Source of the DNA: Aurantiochytrium sp. KH105
Taxonomy: Eukaryota > Sar > Bigyra > Thraustochytrida > Thraustochytriidae
Length of the DNA stretch: 64,000 bases
Assembly (NCBI GenBank): GCA_003116975.1
Contig: BGKB01000058.1
Location: 186,001-250,000 of the forward strand
Reading direction: 5' to 3'
The position numbers and the translations under genes were made by a program. Positions 1-9,944 of the stretch are shown here, piece by piece. The first letter of the stretch is position 1. Each line of letters begins with the position of its first letter. The notes beneath the pieces are model-generated. The model saw only the letters and a list, made by a program, of their open reading frames with translations. It ran no database searches and was not told the origin of the DNA.

Positions 1-1225
1 ACATGTCCTGGTCTTGGAACGGATAATTGGCGACCTTTGGGCTAAAGGTCCACGACGAACGTACACGAAAGTGATCAAAGACTTCCACGGCATCGTGTGC
101 AAAAACAAGCTCAGGCACTGTCTTTGCAGCAGCGTTGATAAAGTTAAATGTGGACTCGAGCGATTTTGCGGCTTCCCCACGAATAAATTGGAAACGCTCG
201 CCGTGAGCTACGTCCTTGCAGGTCCGATTGCTGTGCATTGCCTCGCGCCTTGCGGTCGCGACATCCTCAAAATCGAGATGGTACTTTAGCAAAAAGATCT
301 GCAAGTCTGCATTGAATACACCCTTGCGCAAGTCAACGCCACCCACATCCAGAACAAAGATGCCAACACCATAGACAGCAATACGGTCAATTTGCACAAG
401 GGTGTCAGCACCAAGGTTGTCTGGCTTGGGTTCGGTGACAAAGGTCCAGTCACTAAGGTCTAAGCCTGCAAGCCCCTTTTTCACATTGTCTGACAAGACG
501 ACGCGATAAGTGTGCTCATAGGCGAGGCTGGAGATGTTGAGCTGCACATGTACCTTGATATCAGGCATGCTGCTATCAGCTTCTCCGTTCGAGTCGTCCT
601 CATCCACGCTTTTTTCCTTGTTGTTTAACTTTCCATCGTCATCGTCGTCGAGCGAAAGCCAGAGATTCTGGAGATGAAAGTCATGCTCCGCGACAACTCG
701 CGTCTGTGCCCTGTCACCTGCGCCAACAAGTCGTAGCCAAAACCCGTCATCCGAGTGTTCGACCTCAGAAACTTTGTTGTCTGAGTCGTCACCACTGCTC
801 CCTGCAGCAGATGCTCTTTGGGCCTGGTCGACAAGGTGCTCAAAGATGGCCGGCAAGCCTTCACCCGTCGTCGTCTTGGTCTCTAGACTAACGTTGCGAA
901 AAGTGAAGACGATCTCGCTGAGTTCGCTTCGCACGTTGGACTCGCCAGGACGTGGGGAGACCTTAACGAGGCGGAAATGCTCTGCGTGCCGGTCGACGCC
1001 CGCAATCCTCGCGAGCGCCTTGGTCTGCTCGAGCTTGACGTCGTCAACGGGATCTTGCGGCGAGATGGCGCCACCTGCTGCCGAACCGTCGCCTGTCTCG
1101 CCACTAGGGCGCGCGCCCGTGGCCGCCTCGCCGAGACCTCCGAGGAGGCCATAGGCCTCCGCTCGCGAGGGGGTCTGGGTGACGAGCGCGAGCAGCACGA
1201 GCACCGCGCTTCGACCAACCCGCAT
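1..1225 (-). CDS. Secreted Big_5-like Ig domain joined to Cys-loop-receptor-like ligand-binding domain (5' part; runs off window)
   Basis: An uninterrupted reverse-strand frame runs from the ATG at 1225 to the window edge (about 408 codons, no stop). Residues 1-24 form a signal peptide (hydrophobic AVLVLLALV, then a likely cleavage near SRAEA). Residues about 89-267 resemble a bacterial Ig-like Big_5/SbsA domain: it opens with VSPRPGESNV and closes with YRVVLSDNVKKGL and then WTFVTE. An acidic insert inside it contains an EF-hand-like loop, DDDDDGKLNNKE. From about residue 277 it resembles the extracellular domain of pentameric ligand-gated channels: VYGVGIFVLDVGGVDL, FNADLQIFL, FQFIRGEA, and FRVRSSWTFSPKVANYPFQDQ, matching the family's F-x(n)-YPFD-x-Q strand pair. 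Membrane segments, if any, would lie beyond the edge. The domain assignment is from memory of family motifs; a secreted protein without a channel part remains possible. Confidence 0.6.
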   Translation of the reverse strand, partial: MRVGRSAVLVLLALVTQTPSRAEAYGLLGGLGEAATGARPSGETGDGSAAGGAISPQDPVDDVKLEQTKALARIAGVDRHAEHFRLVKVSPRPGESNVRSELSEIVFTFRNVSLETKTTTGEGLPAIFEHLVDQAQRASAAGSSGDDSDNKVSEVEHSDDGFWLRLVGAGDRAQTRVVAEHDFHLQNLWLSLDDDDDGKLNNKEKSVDEDDSNGEADSSMPDIKVHVQLNISSLAYEHTYRVVLSDNVKKGLAGLDLSDWTFVTEPKPDNLGADTLVQIDRIAVYGVGIFVLDVGGVDLRKGVFNADLQIFLLKYHLDFEDVATARREAMHSNRTCKDVAHGERFQFIRGEAAKSLESTFNFINAAAKTVPELVFAHDAVEVFDHFRVRSSWTFSPKVANYPFQDQDM

Positions 1226-1473
1226 TTTCTCTTGAAGGCGATTATACCTTGATTGTCACAGAGCCGTCGCTTGGAGCCTTGCGGCGGCACTGCCGAGCAC
1301 AAGCAATTTTTCCTCAAAGCCTTTTCTTGGGAGGAAGAACTTTGATGATGTTGTAGAATTTGCAGCATTCGAACAATTGTTGTGGCCACAAAAGAGAAAT
1401 TTGCCTGGTTGATAAAAGCCATTGTCTGCGAGCGACTTGGGTAGATAAAGCATACATGATTTGATAATTCTCT

Positions 1474-4393
1474 TTAAAGGAAGTTGTTATTGCGCTGTGT
1501 GCGAACGTTTTCGCAGGAAGAGCCTTGCGGGGCGGATTCATCGGGTTTTTGAGCGGGGCTGAAGGCAGATCGCCCGCTGGATTGATCTGCAACCAGTGCG
1601 GATCTTTCAATGGGATTTCGGATGGTCTCGAGTTGCGACGAAGGTGGTGACTTGAGCCGAGCCACAGTGGGACGTGAATCGAAATTGGCAGCAAGGCTTT
1701 TCACGAAAGAAAGGTTTCCGGGAGAGCGGCTGAGATTCTTTTTTCCCCAGCCTTCTGAGATTTTGTTGCGGATCTCTTCAACCGTGTCACCCTCCAGGTC
1801 CACAGAGAGTGGTGTGGTGGCTGATCCCACGGAGCCAGCCAGCGACCCCGGAGAGATATAGCCCGAGGCAGACCTGTCGCACGAGCGAAACATTTTCACG
1901 TTCGGAGCGCGCGCGCCATCGGGGACCTCCACTGCGAAACCTTCCCCTTCTTCAAAATCCATGGTGCCTGGAACACAGGCATCATCCATGTCATCGAGGA
2001 TACAGTTGCCGCTGTCGCAGCGGTCGCGTGGGTGCGGAAGCGAGCCAAGCGGTCCGTTTGCTGGTTCAACAAGAAACTCATTTTCAAGCATGGAATCAAA
2101 TTCCTGCGACGCCATGCTGCCACTACTGCTGACGCGTGGGCGTAAAGACGACCCTGCCTCTGAACCCTGGCGCGAGGTAGTCCCTTGCGGCTGAGACGCA
2201 AAAACACGTTCACGGAGGAGCTGCGCCTTGCGCTCGTGCAATCTGCGTTCGTACTCAAATACTTCTTCGAGCGTAAGTCCGTCTAGATCCGCCAAAGTGT
2301 TCTGACGATCTTGTTCGCTCGTAGCGCCCCAAACTTGCGTCTGAGCCAGACTTGGCGCAAGAGACTGATCTTGGGGGACTTGTTGCTCCTGCTGCAAAAG
2401 CTGACGTTGCTGCATTTGGTGATTGTGCTGGTGTTCCATGAGCTGCATTTGAAGTGTGTGTTGCTGGCTGAGACGGATTTGTTGCCTTCGCGCCGAGGCC
2501 TGCTGAAGTTGAGTCTGCGAATTGGCGGACCAATTAACATTGCTGGGCAGCTGTTGCTGCTGTTGCTGCTTCTGCTGTCGTCGCGGCGCCTGAGCACGCA
2601 GTGGAGAATCGAGGGAATTCGAACGCAAGCGGGAATGTACGCCCCCCTGACCCGGCCCATTTCTACCTCGCGATTCCTGCAGGTTGGATGGTGTTGTTGA
2701 TGTCGTCGTCGTTGCTGAGCTCGCAGCTGGTTGCCGTTTGAACTCGGCCGTGGTAGTGCCATGCGTTTGCTGGGCGCCACCTGGCTGAGTTTTGCTTTCG
2801 CTGCTTTCCGTATGCTGCAAACGAACGCCACGTTGAACTTGAGGATATTGTTGATAATGTGCTTGCTGTCGGTGATCAAAAGTTGGCGAGTTCATGTGGC
2901 GCGCAAATGAGCCTGTACAAGATTTCGGTCGCGTGGACGTTGTAAGCCCACCGCTGCCCGTGTGGGTGCCTCCAAACCCGCCTCCCGTTTCGGACGCCGA
3001 AGAGCTCGGCGGCCGACGACGGCCACTCTCGTCGAGAGGACCTGAAGCGTACATTTTGAGCTCGTTGTCGCTGCCAAACCCAGGGTCGTCCGCGGGTGCC
3101 CCTGAGTCGAATACGTCTCCTGTTGCCTCCCTCCCGCGCGTGAGAAACTCAATGTCGCGGCTCGTCGGGTCTTGCCGTTGGTGACTCGACTTGTTGGGCC
3201 CCATCATAAGCACGGGCGACGTGGGCCCTCGCGAGGCCATTTTGTTCGCGCTCTGCTGCGTGCCCTGATTCGAATTTGCCGCTGCGGTCGAAGACGCCGT
3301 GACGAAGGCTTTGTGGCTCGGCGAAAGCCTCGCACGCGCGTTGTGGGAGACCATGACAGGGCTACGACTTGAGGAACGTCTGCCTCCCGAGGCGCCAGCA
3401 GACGCCGACAGCGAGCGGCCGGAGGTGCCGACGCCTGCAAAGGCCGAGTTTGCGGCCGAAGTCAAAGCCGACGATGAGGACGACGATGACGAAATCGAAG
3501 AGGAAGCAGACGATGACGAGGTGAACGCTGAAGAAGCAGCAGCAGCAATGGCTGCATTGTCGTCGGTGCCGACTTGCTGCGCAAGGCCAAGATGCACGAG
3601 GCCGTTGCTCCCTTGCGGCGTGACGGTCTGACCTCGCTTAGGCTTAACCTTGTTGAATGCGGACTTCCCTGCCGCACCCGTGCTAGCCGAAGTCGTCGCA
3701 GCGTGATGATGCGGGCTCTTGTTGCGCGTTTGCAGCGGCCACGCAGCCACCGGGGACGCCCGCGGCGAATTCCGCGTGTACAGCGGCGATGCCGAGCGCC
3801 CATGCGCCGGGGACGTCCGTGGCATGGGAGACGTGCGTGGCGAATTTCGCGGGGACTTGCGGCCGTGCACGGGCGAGGGATTCCCACTCCTTCGCCCCTG
3901 CAAGCCGGCGCCCGGGACAGCGAGCGGCGCGGCGTTCACGCCAACACCCGTGTTGGCAGCGGACGCGTTGCTGTTGCCGCCTGGAATCACGAGATCGGCG
4001 CCGCCCGACGCACCCGCTGCGTTTGCCGCACTGGCCGTCATTGTCAGTCCTGCCGAAGACGCGCTCGCAGCTCCGCTCGCAGCCAAGCCTCCCGCGCCGC
4101 TGCCCTGCGCCGCCGGCCCGGGCAGCGCGCTCGCGGAATCGTCGTCGAGCGCATGGTGCAAGTGGTGGATCGCGCGCACAGGAATGCTCCTCCCGGTCGC
4201 GCGCGCCGCGCCAGGGTTCCCGCCCCAGGCCTGCGCCACCGCGCTTTCCGCGCCCTGCGCCGCGCCCGCGCCGCCGGGAGGCGCGCCGCCCGCGGGGCCG
4301 GCGCCGTTCGCGCTCGCGCCGGCGTTGCCATTACCGCCATTGCCAGGGCCATTGCCAAGGCCGCCGATCCCGCCGCCGCCCTCGCCGCCGATC

Positions 4394-4425
<32 letters not shown>

Positions 4426-4443
4426 CTCGCCGCCGTCCTCCAT
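1474..4443 (-). CDS. Large low-complexity Ser/Pro/Gln/Gly-rich protein of unknown function
   Basis: Single open frame of 989 aa. I chose the ATG at 4443 (MEDGGEGG) because the frame upstream of it is Pro/Ser/Arg-rich translated leader-like sequence. After a polyglycine run come alternating Gly/Ala-rich, Ser/Pro-rich (many SP and TP dipeptides near residues 180-260), poly-Ser, and Gln/His-rich stretches (about residues 580-720). The only ordered-looking parts are a short Leu/Glu-rich helix (LADLDGLTLEEVFEYERRL) and a C-terminal segment around EEIRNKISEGWGKK. The many SP/TP sites suggest a phosphorylated, largely disordered regulator or scaffold, but I do not recognise a family. It is divergent with the CIA30 gene to its right; its stop lies about 250 bp upstream of the preceding gene's start. 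Confidence 0.7.
4370..4436. repeat. GCC-rich trinucleotide tract encoding polyglycine
   Basis: Tandem gcc/gcg-type triplets near the 5' end of the low-complexity gene. Read on the reverse strand they encode an almost pure glycine run, a likely length-variable site. Confidence 0.7.
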
Positions 4444-5326
4444 CGCGCCGCGCCGCGCCGCGCCGCGCGTCGGTTGCTCGCTCGCTCGAGGTGGCGGATT
4501 CGCTTTGCTTTGCTTTGCTTTGCTTGCTTCAAGCCGCCTTTTCAAACGCGGCTCCGTTTTGCGTTGTCCACACCGCGGCGGGCCGGCCGGCGCGTCCCAG
4601 CTGGGCGGAGGGAGCGAGGGCGGGATCCGCGACGGGGAGGCCGCGGCGCGGGACGCGCGCGAGCGGGAAGGGAAGGGCTCGAGGGGTCGGCTTTGGTCGG
4701 GGCGCTTCTCGCCGCCGAAGCTTGGAGGGTCCGCTGCCGCGGCCGAAGGAGGAGCGAGGAGGATTTGCGAGCTCGGAGATGTCGAGGTTTGGGAGGGAGG
4801 GGGGGGTGAAGTGGTGAAGAGGGGGAAATTGTGCGATGCGACCATGGAGGGAGGCTACGACCTTGTGCAGGAATTTGAGGCGGATAGGTGAGCAAGAGAG
4901 AAAGAAAAGGATCAGAAATTCCTGAGGCGCAAAAGAAAGTTGTGCCCTCCATCCCCCTCCCAAAAAATAAAATCGCAACATTTTATTTGTGAGGGCCTCG
5001 AACACCGGATGCGCACGTCTCTTGCACCCGATGCACGCACTCTGATCAATCAATGCACGCACTCTATTCTTTTATACCATAGACTCGATGTCGGAAATCT
5101 TGTGGACGGCGCAAACGTAGGCCTACGCACATGATTTGACCATGGTTTGCCCGAGTTCGAACAAAGTGACCGATGGAGCGACAGTGGTGTCATGAGAAAG
5201 ACGTGCAGCCCGAGCAAGTCCATCGTTCGGTAAGTGAAGTCCAAGTTAAAAGTCTAAGCTGTCGGTGCCGGCGGCATCCACTCCAAGCAGCCTGAAGCCC
5301 ATCTACACTTACAGGAGCGGCCATAG
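4444..5326. other. Intergenic region between divergent genes
   Basis: GC-rich leader of the low-complexity gene up to about 4,900, then more AT-rich sequence with a short repeat of the words tgcacgcactct (about 5,032-5,065) and one TAGGCCTA palindrome at 5,118-5,125. No convincing gene. Confidence 0.5.
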
Positions 5327-6100
5327 ATGCTGAGCAAGCCCCTCTTGCTCTTCTCTCAAGGCACCGATCGCAAGGCACCCACCACAAGCAAATCTCAAGT
5401 CACTAGCCACCCACGGAGGATGAAGCTCGCGTGGCAGCGCGCGCAAGCGGCGCGGGTGTCGGGGCTGACACGCGCGCAGGAACTGACGCTCTTCGACTTT
5501 CGTGCGCCCGAGGACCGCGCCGAGGTTGACGACGGGTCGACCTGGCGCGTGTGGACAGATGAGGTCATGGGCGGCAAGTCGACGTGTTCGTGGACGAGCT
5601 CCGAGGAGGACGGCGGCAAGGCGATCTTTGCGGGAACCTTGTCCAAGTTCGTGCCCAAGGGCACCTCGCGCAGCGGATTTGCAGCCGTGCAAATGGTGAC
5701 CCCAAAGCCTCTCAAGGATGTCACCGAGTTTGACGCGCTCAAGCTTCGTGTCAAGCTTGATCACAACAAGTACGAGATCAACATCAAGCCAGAGAGTTTC
5801 ATCCCGGATGATCTCTATCAAGGCTTTCTCATGAACGAGAGCTCGCCAGCAAAGGATGGCTGGGTGGATGCCATCCTACCTTTTCGAGATTTTCTCCTCT
5901 TGGGCCGCGGTCTCGTCAAGCAGGATCAGCGCGCCTTTGATTATAACATTATGGAGGCGCTAGGATTCGCCACCAACGACTACGAAGGCGACTTTAAAAT
6001 TGAGATACAGAGTGCCAAGGTTATCTGCCTTGAAGGCGAAAGTGGCGACGACGCGCGCACACAGAATCTTAAACCTGCACAAACGACTACCTCGTTCTAA
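5327..6100 (+). CDS. CIA30-domain protein (complex I intermediate-associated protein 30 / NDUFAF1-like)
   Basis: 257 aa in one frame from the ATG at 5327; a second in-frame ATG at 5420 (MKLAWQRAQ) could also start it. From about residue 50 it shows the CIA30 (PF08547) pattern: LFDF near the start, WRVWTDEVMGGKST (the family's W-x-x-x-x-D-x-V-M-G-G-x-S signature), GTLSKFVPKG with an R-S-G-F-A-A strand, KLRVKLDHNKYEINIK, and WVDAILPFRDF. CIA30 proteins help assemble the membrane arm of mitochondrial NADH:ubiquinone oxidoreductase; other members act on other substrates. The longer start adds a Lys/Arg/Ser/Thr-rich, acid-poor N-terminus compatible with a mitochondrial presequence, which favours 5327. 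The domain call is strong; mitochondrial assembly function is inferred. Confidence 0.82.
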   Translation: MLSKPLLLFSQGTDRKAPTTSKSQVTSHPRRMKLAWQRAQAARVSGLTRAQELTLFDFRAPEDRAEVDDGSTWRVWTDEVMGGKSTCSWTSSEEDGGKAIFAGTLSKFVPKGTSRSGFAAVQMVTPKPLKDVTEFDALKLRVKLDHNKYEINIKPESFIPDDLYQGFLMNESSPAKDGWVDAILPFRDFLLLGRGLVKQDQRAFDYNIMEALGFATNDYEGDFKIEIQSAKVICLEGESGDDARTQNLKPAQTTTSF

Positions 6101-6180
6101 GAAAAAACTGAAAAAAGAAAAGGAGAAGGGAGGGAAAAGAAGCGAAGATTGACCCATCGCCTTCATAGGAGCAATGTTGG

Positions 6181-7002
6181 TCAGGTGAGCCCCGTGACGG
6201 AGACGAGCTCTTCAAGCGCTAGTGGCCTGAAGAGCTTTTTTTTGTGCTTGCCAAGCTTTGTGAAATCCATGTCGCCGTGGTTTTCCCAAGGCGCGGGAGG
6301 CTGCAAGAGATGGTGCGCAGGCGGCGCAAGCTCATTCGTTTTGACCCGATGTTTACGCCACGGGTCCTCCGTACTGCTTCGACGTCTCCTATGCAGAGAT
6401 GCTGCCGAGGATAATGGCGCTCCCAGAATCGACGATGCCGGCGCGGGCGCTGAGGTCCACGACGAGGAGGAACCAAGAGATGACATCGACGAGGATCGCG
6501 AGAGACTGTCTCCATGATATTTCGTTGGTAACGAGGTTTTTGATTTTGATTTTGGGATGGCCTTCAAGTGTCGTTGCTGTGAGCTTTGTTGCGCCCAGGA
6601 TACGAAGGCGGTCTCGGGTACGTTCCAGCTGGAACTCAGCGTCTGTGCGTCGGCGTGCATTTTGTTTTCGTATGAAGCGTGCCCTCCCCAGGCAAAGTCA
6701 AGGTCGTCGCCCGAGAACCGGACGCGCTGCCATAGCTTGATCGCTTCAAAGACTTCTTCGGATGCTCGACGTAGCGCCATGGCGTACCTGAAGCGCTCGT
6801 CCTCGCGCGCAGCACACGTCTTGCATCCAGCGAGGACCCTCTCTCGCTTTTTAATGAGCTCGATCGCGCGCCTCTCTGCCATACTCACTGGATCGTGCGG
6901 AGCAAAGATATCTCCCTGCTCTTCGCGTTCACATTCTTCAACATCGCGTGGTCTATCTTGTCGAAGTCGTCGACGCTTCTGCGCTGCGTGCTTGTGCTTC
7001 AT
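6181..7002 (-). CDS. Hypothetical basic protein with N-terminal helical region
   Basis: 273 aa. The first true ATG is at 7002 (MKHKHAAQKRRRLRQ); the frame upstream has only a GTG. The first 20 residues are strongly basic. Residues about 20-100 are charged and probably helical, including a cluster AGCKTCAAREDERF with a CxxC. The middle is Ser-rich (SLSRSSSMSSLGSSSSW) and the end is basic and Pro-rich. No family recognised. It is convergent with the CIA30 gene, with 80 bp between their stops. A further 5' exon cannot be excluded. Confidence 0.5.
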   Translation of the reverse strand: MKHKHAAQKRRRLRQDRPRDVEECEREEQGDIFAPHDPVSMAERRAIELIKKRERVLAGCKTCAAREDERFRYAMALRRASEEVFEAIKLWQRVRFSGDDLDFAWGGHASYENKMHADAQTLSSSWNVPETAFVSWAQQSSQQRHLKAIPKSKSKTSLPTKYHGDSLSRSSSMSSLGSSSSWTSAPAPASSILGAPLSSAASLHRRRRSSTEDPWRKHRVKTNELAPPAHHLLQPPAPWENHGDMDFTKLGKHKKKLFRPLALEELVSVTGLT

Positions 7003-7295
7003 CCGTCGCGCCGCCACGACCTGGCGTCGTTACCCTTGCCGCTTTGGTGCGAGCTTCTCGCCCTGCTATAAAGACCAAGTAGAGGCCCGCTGAAGCGGCC
7101 CTGTTCGCTCTTGCAAGCACCTTCAAGCCGACTGATCCAGCTTTCGCTGTTCATCGAGCGCGCGGACCCAGAGAACTTCCCTAAACGCCTTTCCAATGAC
7201 TCCACACTTATTGACAGCGCCAACCAGCTCTAAAACTATTTTGCCTTTACTCCCCCTTACTTGTACATTCGTATGCTCTCTGGCATGCGGTCACA

Positions 7296-7592
7296 TTAGT
7301 ATTGACTGATCGCCCGCGTGCGTGCAAGGAAGAGGAGTAGTTTGGAGCATTCCAAGCTCCTATTAAGGTACTCATCAACAATTTTTCTGTTCGAGTTAAG
7401 GCTGCGCTCAGCTTGAACTGAGACTAGGTTTTTTGCCTCCATCCCGATCACGGTCGCTTCAGCTGGAGTGGAGGTATATCTGGGCAAAGAAGAATCAGAA
7501 GTTTGAACTTGATTCGTGAGTCCAGCGACAAAGTTCCGTAACGGATCTATAGACTTGGGCGCGACGGAGCGCCGAAACTTTATCTTCCCCAT
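7296..7592 (-). CDS. Small hypothetical protein
   Basis: 98 aa from an ATG at 7592 (MGKIKFRRSVAPKSIDPL). No signal peptide, membrane segment or known motif. It lies in AT-richer DNA with less of the strong GC bias seen in neighbouring genes, so it may be an exon of a larger gene or not coding at all. Confidence 0.25.
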   Translation of the reverse strand: MGKIKFRRSVAPKSIDPLRNFVAGLTNQVQTSDSSLPRYTSTPAEATVIGMEAKNLVSVQAERSLNSNRKIVDEYLNRSLECSKLLLFLARTRAISQY

Positions 7593-8246
7593 GTTGACAT
7601 CTACGAAGTGAGCGAAAGAAGGCGCAAGGTTTCAGACACGCCCATGGAAGATTGCGTAAAGAAAATTCACATCAAATCATAGCATCCAACTGGCTCACTT
7701 CACGTGCACCGCAACGCGTCGTGCACATAGGATACAATCGTTTGTAAGACAGAATTGCAGGTTTGAATTTGACTTTACAGCTTGCGAGACCTTGATGGTT
7801 CCGAAGGCGATATATTTTGCTTGCTTTTAAGTAGAAGAATGACCCTGTGAGGGCAACAGAAACGAAGGCAAGATACGTAATGTGAAAGCATGACTCGCAT
7901 TCACATCTGCTAGAAGAAGGAATCTTTATCATTTTATGGAAGAGAGAAAAGGTCACATCACCCGATGGATTGAAGGAGACTTCAGCTCACTCGAACATAC
8001 GAGCCTGAATGTACCGCGTCAGCGTCATCCCTGTTTCACCTTCTCCCATAGTTATCGCAGCAGCAAGACGCTCCTCACTATACAAATCCGCCTGTTGAAG
8101 AATTCATTGCGAAACTGCTTTTGCTGGCAGAGACACCTGGGTGTTATTTGGTCGGCGTCTGCTTCGTGGTGTACCTCTTGGAAATTACCTGCTAAACCTC
8201 CTTTTCATTCTCGCTTTTACCTCTTTTCCATTCATGTCGTTTTCGT
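7593..8246. other. Intergenic, AT-richer
   Basis: Contains only short open frames with unconvincing composition, e.g. a 94-codon reverse frame at 7,672-7,956 and a 104-codon forward frame at 7,936-8,250. I see no gene, RNA or repeat here. Confidence 0.4.
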
Positions 8247-9944
8247 TTAAGGATGATAATAGTGGCACAACGGGTCCCCATAGCATGGATCATTAATTGG
8301 ATCCGGGTCAGAATAATAGGGGGTATAATAATAGTACGTTGGCCCTGTGGTTGGCGATGTCGGCGCTGGGGTCGGCACCGGGGTCGGCGCTGATGTCGGC
8401 GCTGGGGTCGGCGCTGATGTCGGCACTGGGGTCGGCACTGGGGTCGGCACTGGGGTCGGCACTGGGGTCGGCGCTGGGGTCGGCACCGGGGTCGGCGCTG
8501 GTGTCGAAAAGGCAGTTGGCGTGGGCGAGGTATCAACCAGTGTGGTTCCACATTGATCGTCAATCATCTGCCTTACGACGGCGTCCAGACTCGCATACTT
8601 TTCGGCCTGGTACATCACGACCTCAGGACTCAGATCCGAAAATAAAGCGCCGCCACCCTGCTCACTACCAAGACGAACCGAAATCAGACTTGCTCTGCGT
8701 GAGATCTTGCGAGCGAGTTCACGCGAGCACATCTGGGCAGCTTCTTTCGGATACTTGGACTTATCGTCAAAGAAGTCACATTTGCCAGGCAGACGACCTA
8801 GCTTCCAGTCTAAATGCGGTACGTTGTCGCCAACATGCACCACAAGCATTGGACGAGCGCTCTGCAATAGCGCGGTCTCAATATTCTGCGTCTCTTTGAT
8901 CAAGTTCAGAGCAGTTAGCAGGCCGCGAGGTGTGTTCGTATCTTCATGCTGCTCGGGCGTGCGAGATATACCTTGCACGGCAGCTTGGAAGTCCGAGAGC
9001 GAGCTAAAGTGGGAGACCCCACCGACATCGACAAGCGGAAAGACCACGTTGATGTCCGTCGAGTACTCGACAAGACCAAAGCGCGCGTCACCGATCCAGC
9101 GCGATGCATAGTCAACGATCATGCTGTAGGCCGCGTCAAGCTCTGCGTCCTCGATGGTTGGCGAGGCACCGACGACAAACAGGACATTCACCGAGTCCTG
9201 ACAGCCTTTGGGCGTGATAGCAGCCGCAGCGTCGCACGCCAGCGCAATGACATCAGAGGAAATCGTCGTCTCGTCTGTAAGGTCCGACGGCATGTTCATG
9301 TAGGCGTCGAGCGGCGCGGACGGGATGAACGGGTTGTTGCCAATTGGAATGTAGATGAATTGTATGCCTTTGTTCTGGACGAGATCAGTAACTTGCGAAG
9401 AAAAACACTCTGCTAGCGCTTGATCGGAGAGATCGCCCGCGCTGCCAATGTTGGAGCACAGCTTGCCCACGCGCTCCTTGGAGTACGTCCTTAGCTTGGC
9501 GTGGCCGTTCGAGATGAGAATGGCGATCTCGGTGGCCCCGCGAGGTCGTTTACTGAGCATTTTCCCGGCGACAGTGGTGGCAAAAGGCAGATTAGAATTG
9601 GAGGAGCGGATGCTCATGGACCTGACGTGGTTTGCAAACATATTGTTGTTCCTGATCTTCCAGAGGCGGGCTCTTGTGAAGTCTCTGGTACCGAAGCTGA
9701 AAGCGGTAACACGGTCCTGGGATGGATTGGGCCCGATGTCAAACTGCTCGCCAATGGCGAGAGCGATTTTCTTGGCAAGGGCAAAGTCTTCTTGACTAGA
9801 CGAAGCATCGAGCATCATGACGACATCGTAGGGGGCACAGGTGGGATCGAGACCGACGGGGCTCGCTACGGAGGCGCCATTCGCAAGTGCAACGAGGGAC
9901 GATGCCACTACAATGTAGTGTAGCATGGTTGTTGAAGAAAACAT
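8247..9944 (-). CDS. Secreted protein with two von Willebrand factor A-like domains and a Pro/Thr repeat tail
   Basis: 565 aa, start at 9944 with an alternative ATG at 9926. A signal peptide ([15 protein letters not shown]) is followed by a vWA domain whose first strand carries an intact MIDAS motif, VMMLDASSS (D-x-S-x-S). A second vWA-like domain follows ([12 protein letters not shown], later MLVVHVGDN), with a degenerate MIDAS lacking the Asp. Five or six Cys are spaced as if forming disulfides between the domains. The tail from about residue 470 is a string of PT-x-PT-x units ([10 protein letters not shown]), then a Tyr/Asp-rich end ([13 protein letters not shown]). This layout suits a cell-wall or extracellular adhesion protein, the PT repeat acting as a spacer and possible glycosylation site. 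No GPI or membrane segment is visible. Ligand unknown. Confidence 0.8.
   Translation of the reverse strand: MFSSTTMLHYIVVASSLVALANGASVASPVGLDPTCAPYDVVMMLDASSSQEDFALAKKIALAIGEQFDIGPNPSQDRVTAFSFGTRDFTRARLWKIRNNNMFANHVRSMSIRSSNSNLPFATTVAGKMLSKRPRGATEIAILISNGHAKLRTYSKERVGKLCSNIGSAGDLSDQALAECFSSQVTDLVQNKGIQFIYIPIGNNPFIPSAPLDAYMNMPSDLTDETTISSDVIALACDAAAAITPKGCQDSVNVLFVVGASPTIEDAELDAAYSMIVDYASRWIGDARFGLVEYSTDINVVFPLVDVGGVSHFSSLSDFQAAVQGISRTPEQHEDTNTPRGLLTALNLIKETQNIETALLQSARPMLVVHVGDNVPHLDWKLGRLPGKCDFFDDKSKYPKEAAQMCSRELARKISRRASLISVRLGSEQGGGALFSDLSPEVVMYQAEKYASLDAVVRQMIDDQCGTTLVDTSPTPTAFSTPAPTPVPTPAPTPVPTPVPTPVPTPVPTSAPTPAPTSAPTPVPTPAPTSPTTGPTYYYYTPYYSDPDPINDPCYGDPLCHYYHP
8355..8504. repeat. 12-bp tandem repeat coding for Pro-Thr spacer
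   Basis: About 12.5 head-to-tail copies of a 12-bp unit (ggggtcggcact with variants gatgtcggcgct and ggggtcggcacc). The period is a multiple of three, so copy-number change would lengthen or shorten the PT spacer of the vWA protein without a frameshift. Confidence 0.9.

Noticed and set aside
883-1422. 179-codon reverse frame
   Set aside because: Out-of-frame shadow of the secreted Big_5/pLGIC-like gene, which reads through without a stop from 1225 to the edge.
3574-4891. Several long forward frames (up to 411 codons) opposite the low-complexity gene
   Set aside because: Arg/Ala/Pro-rich translations in all forward frames of a GC-rich, repetitive segment; no start context, motif or homology. 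The reverse frame is longer and has protein-like segments.
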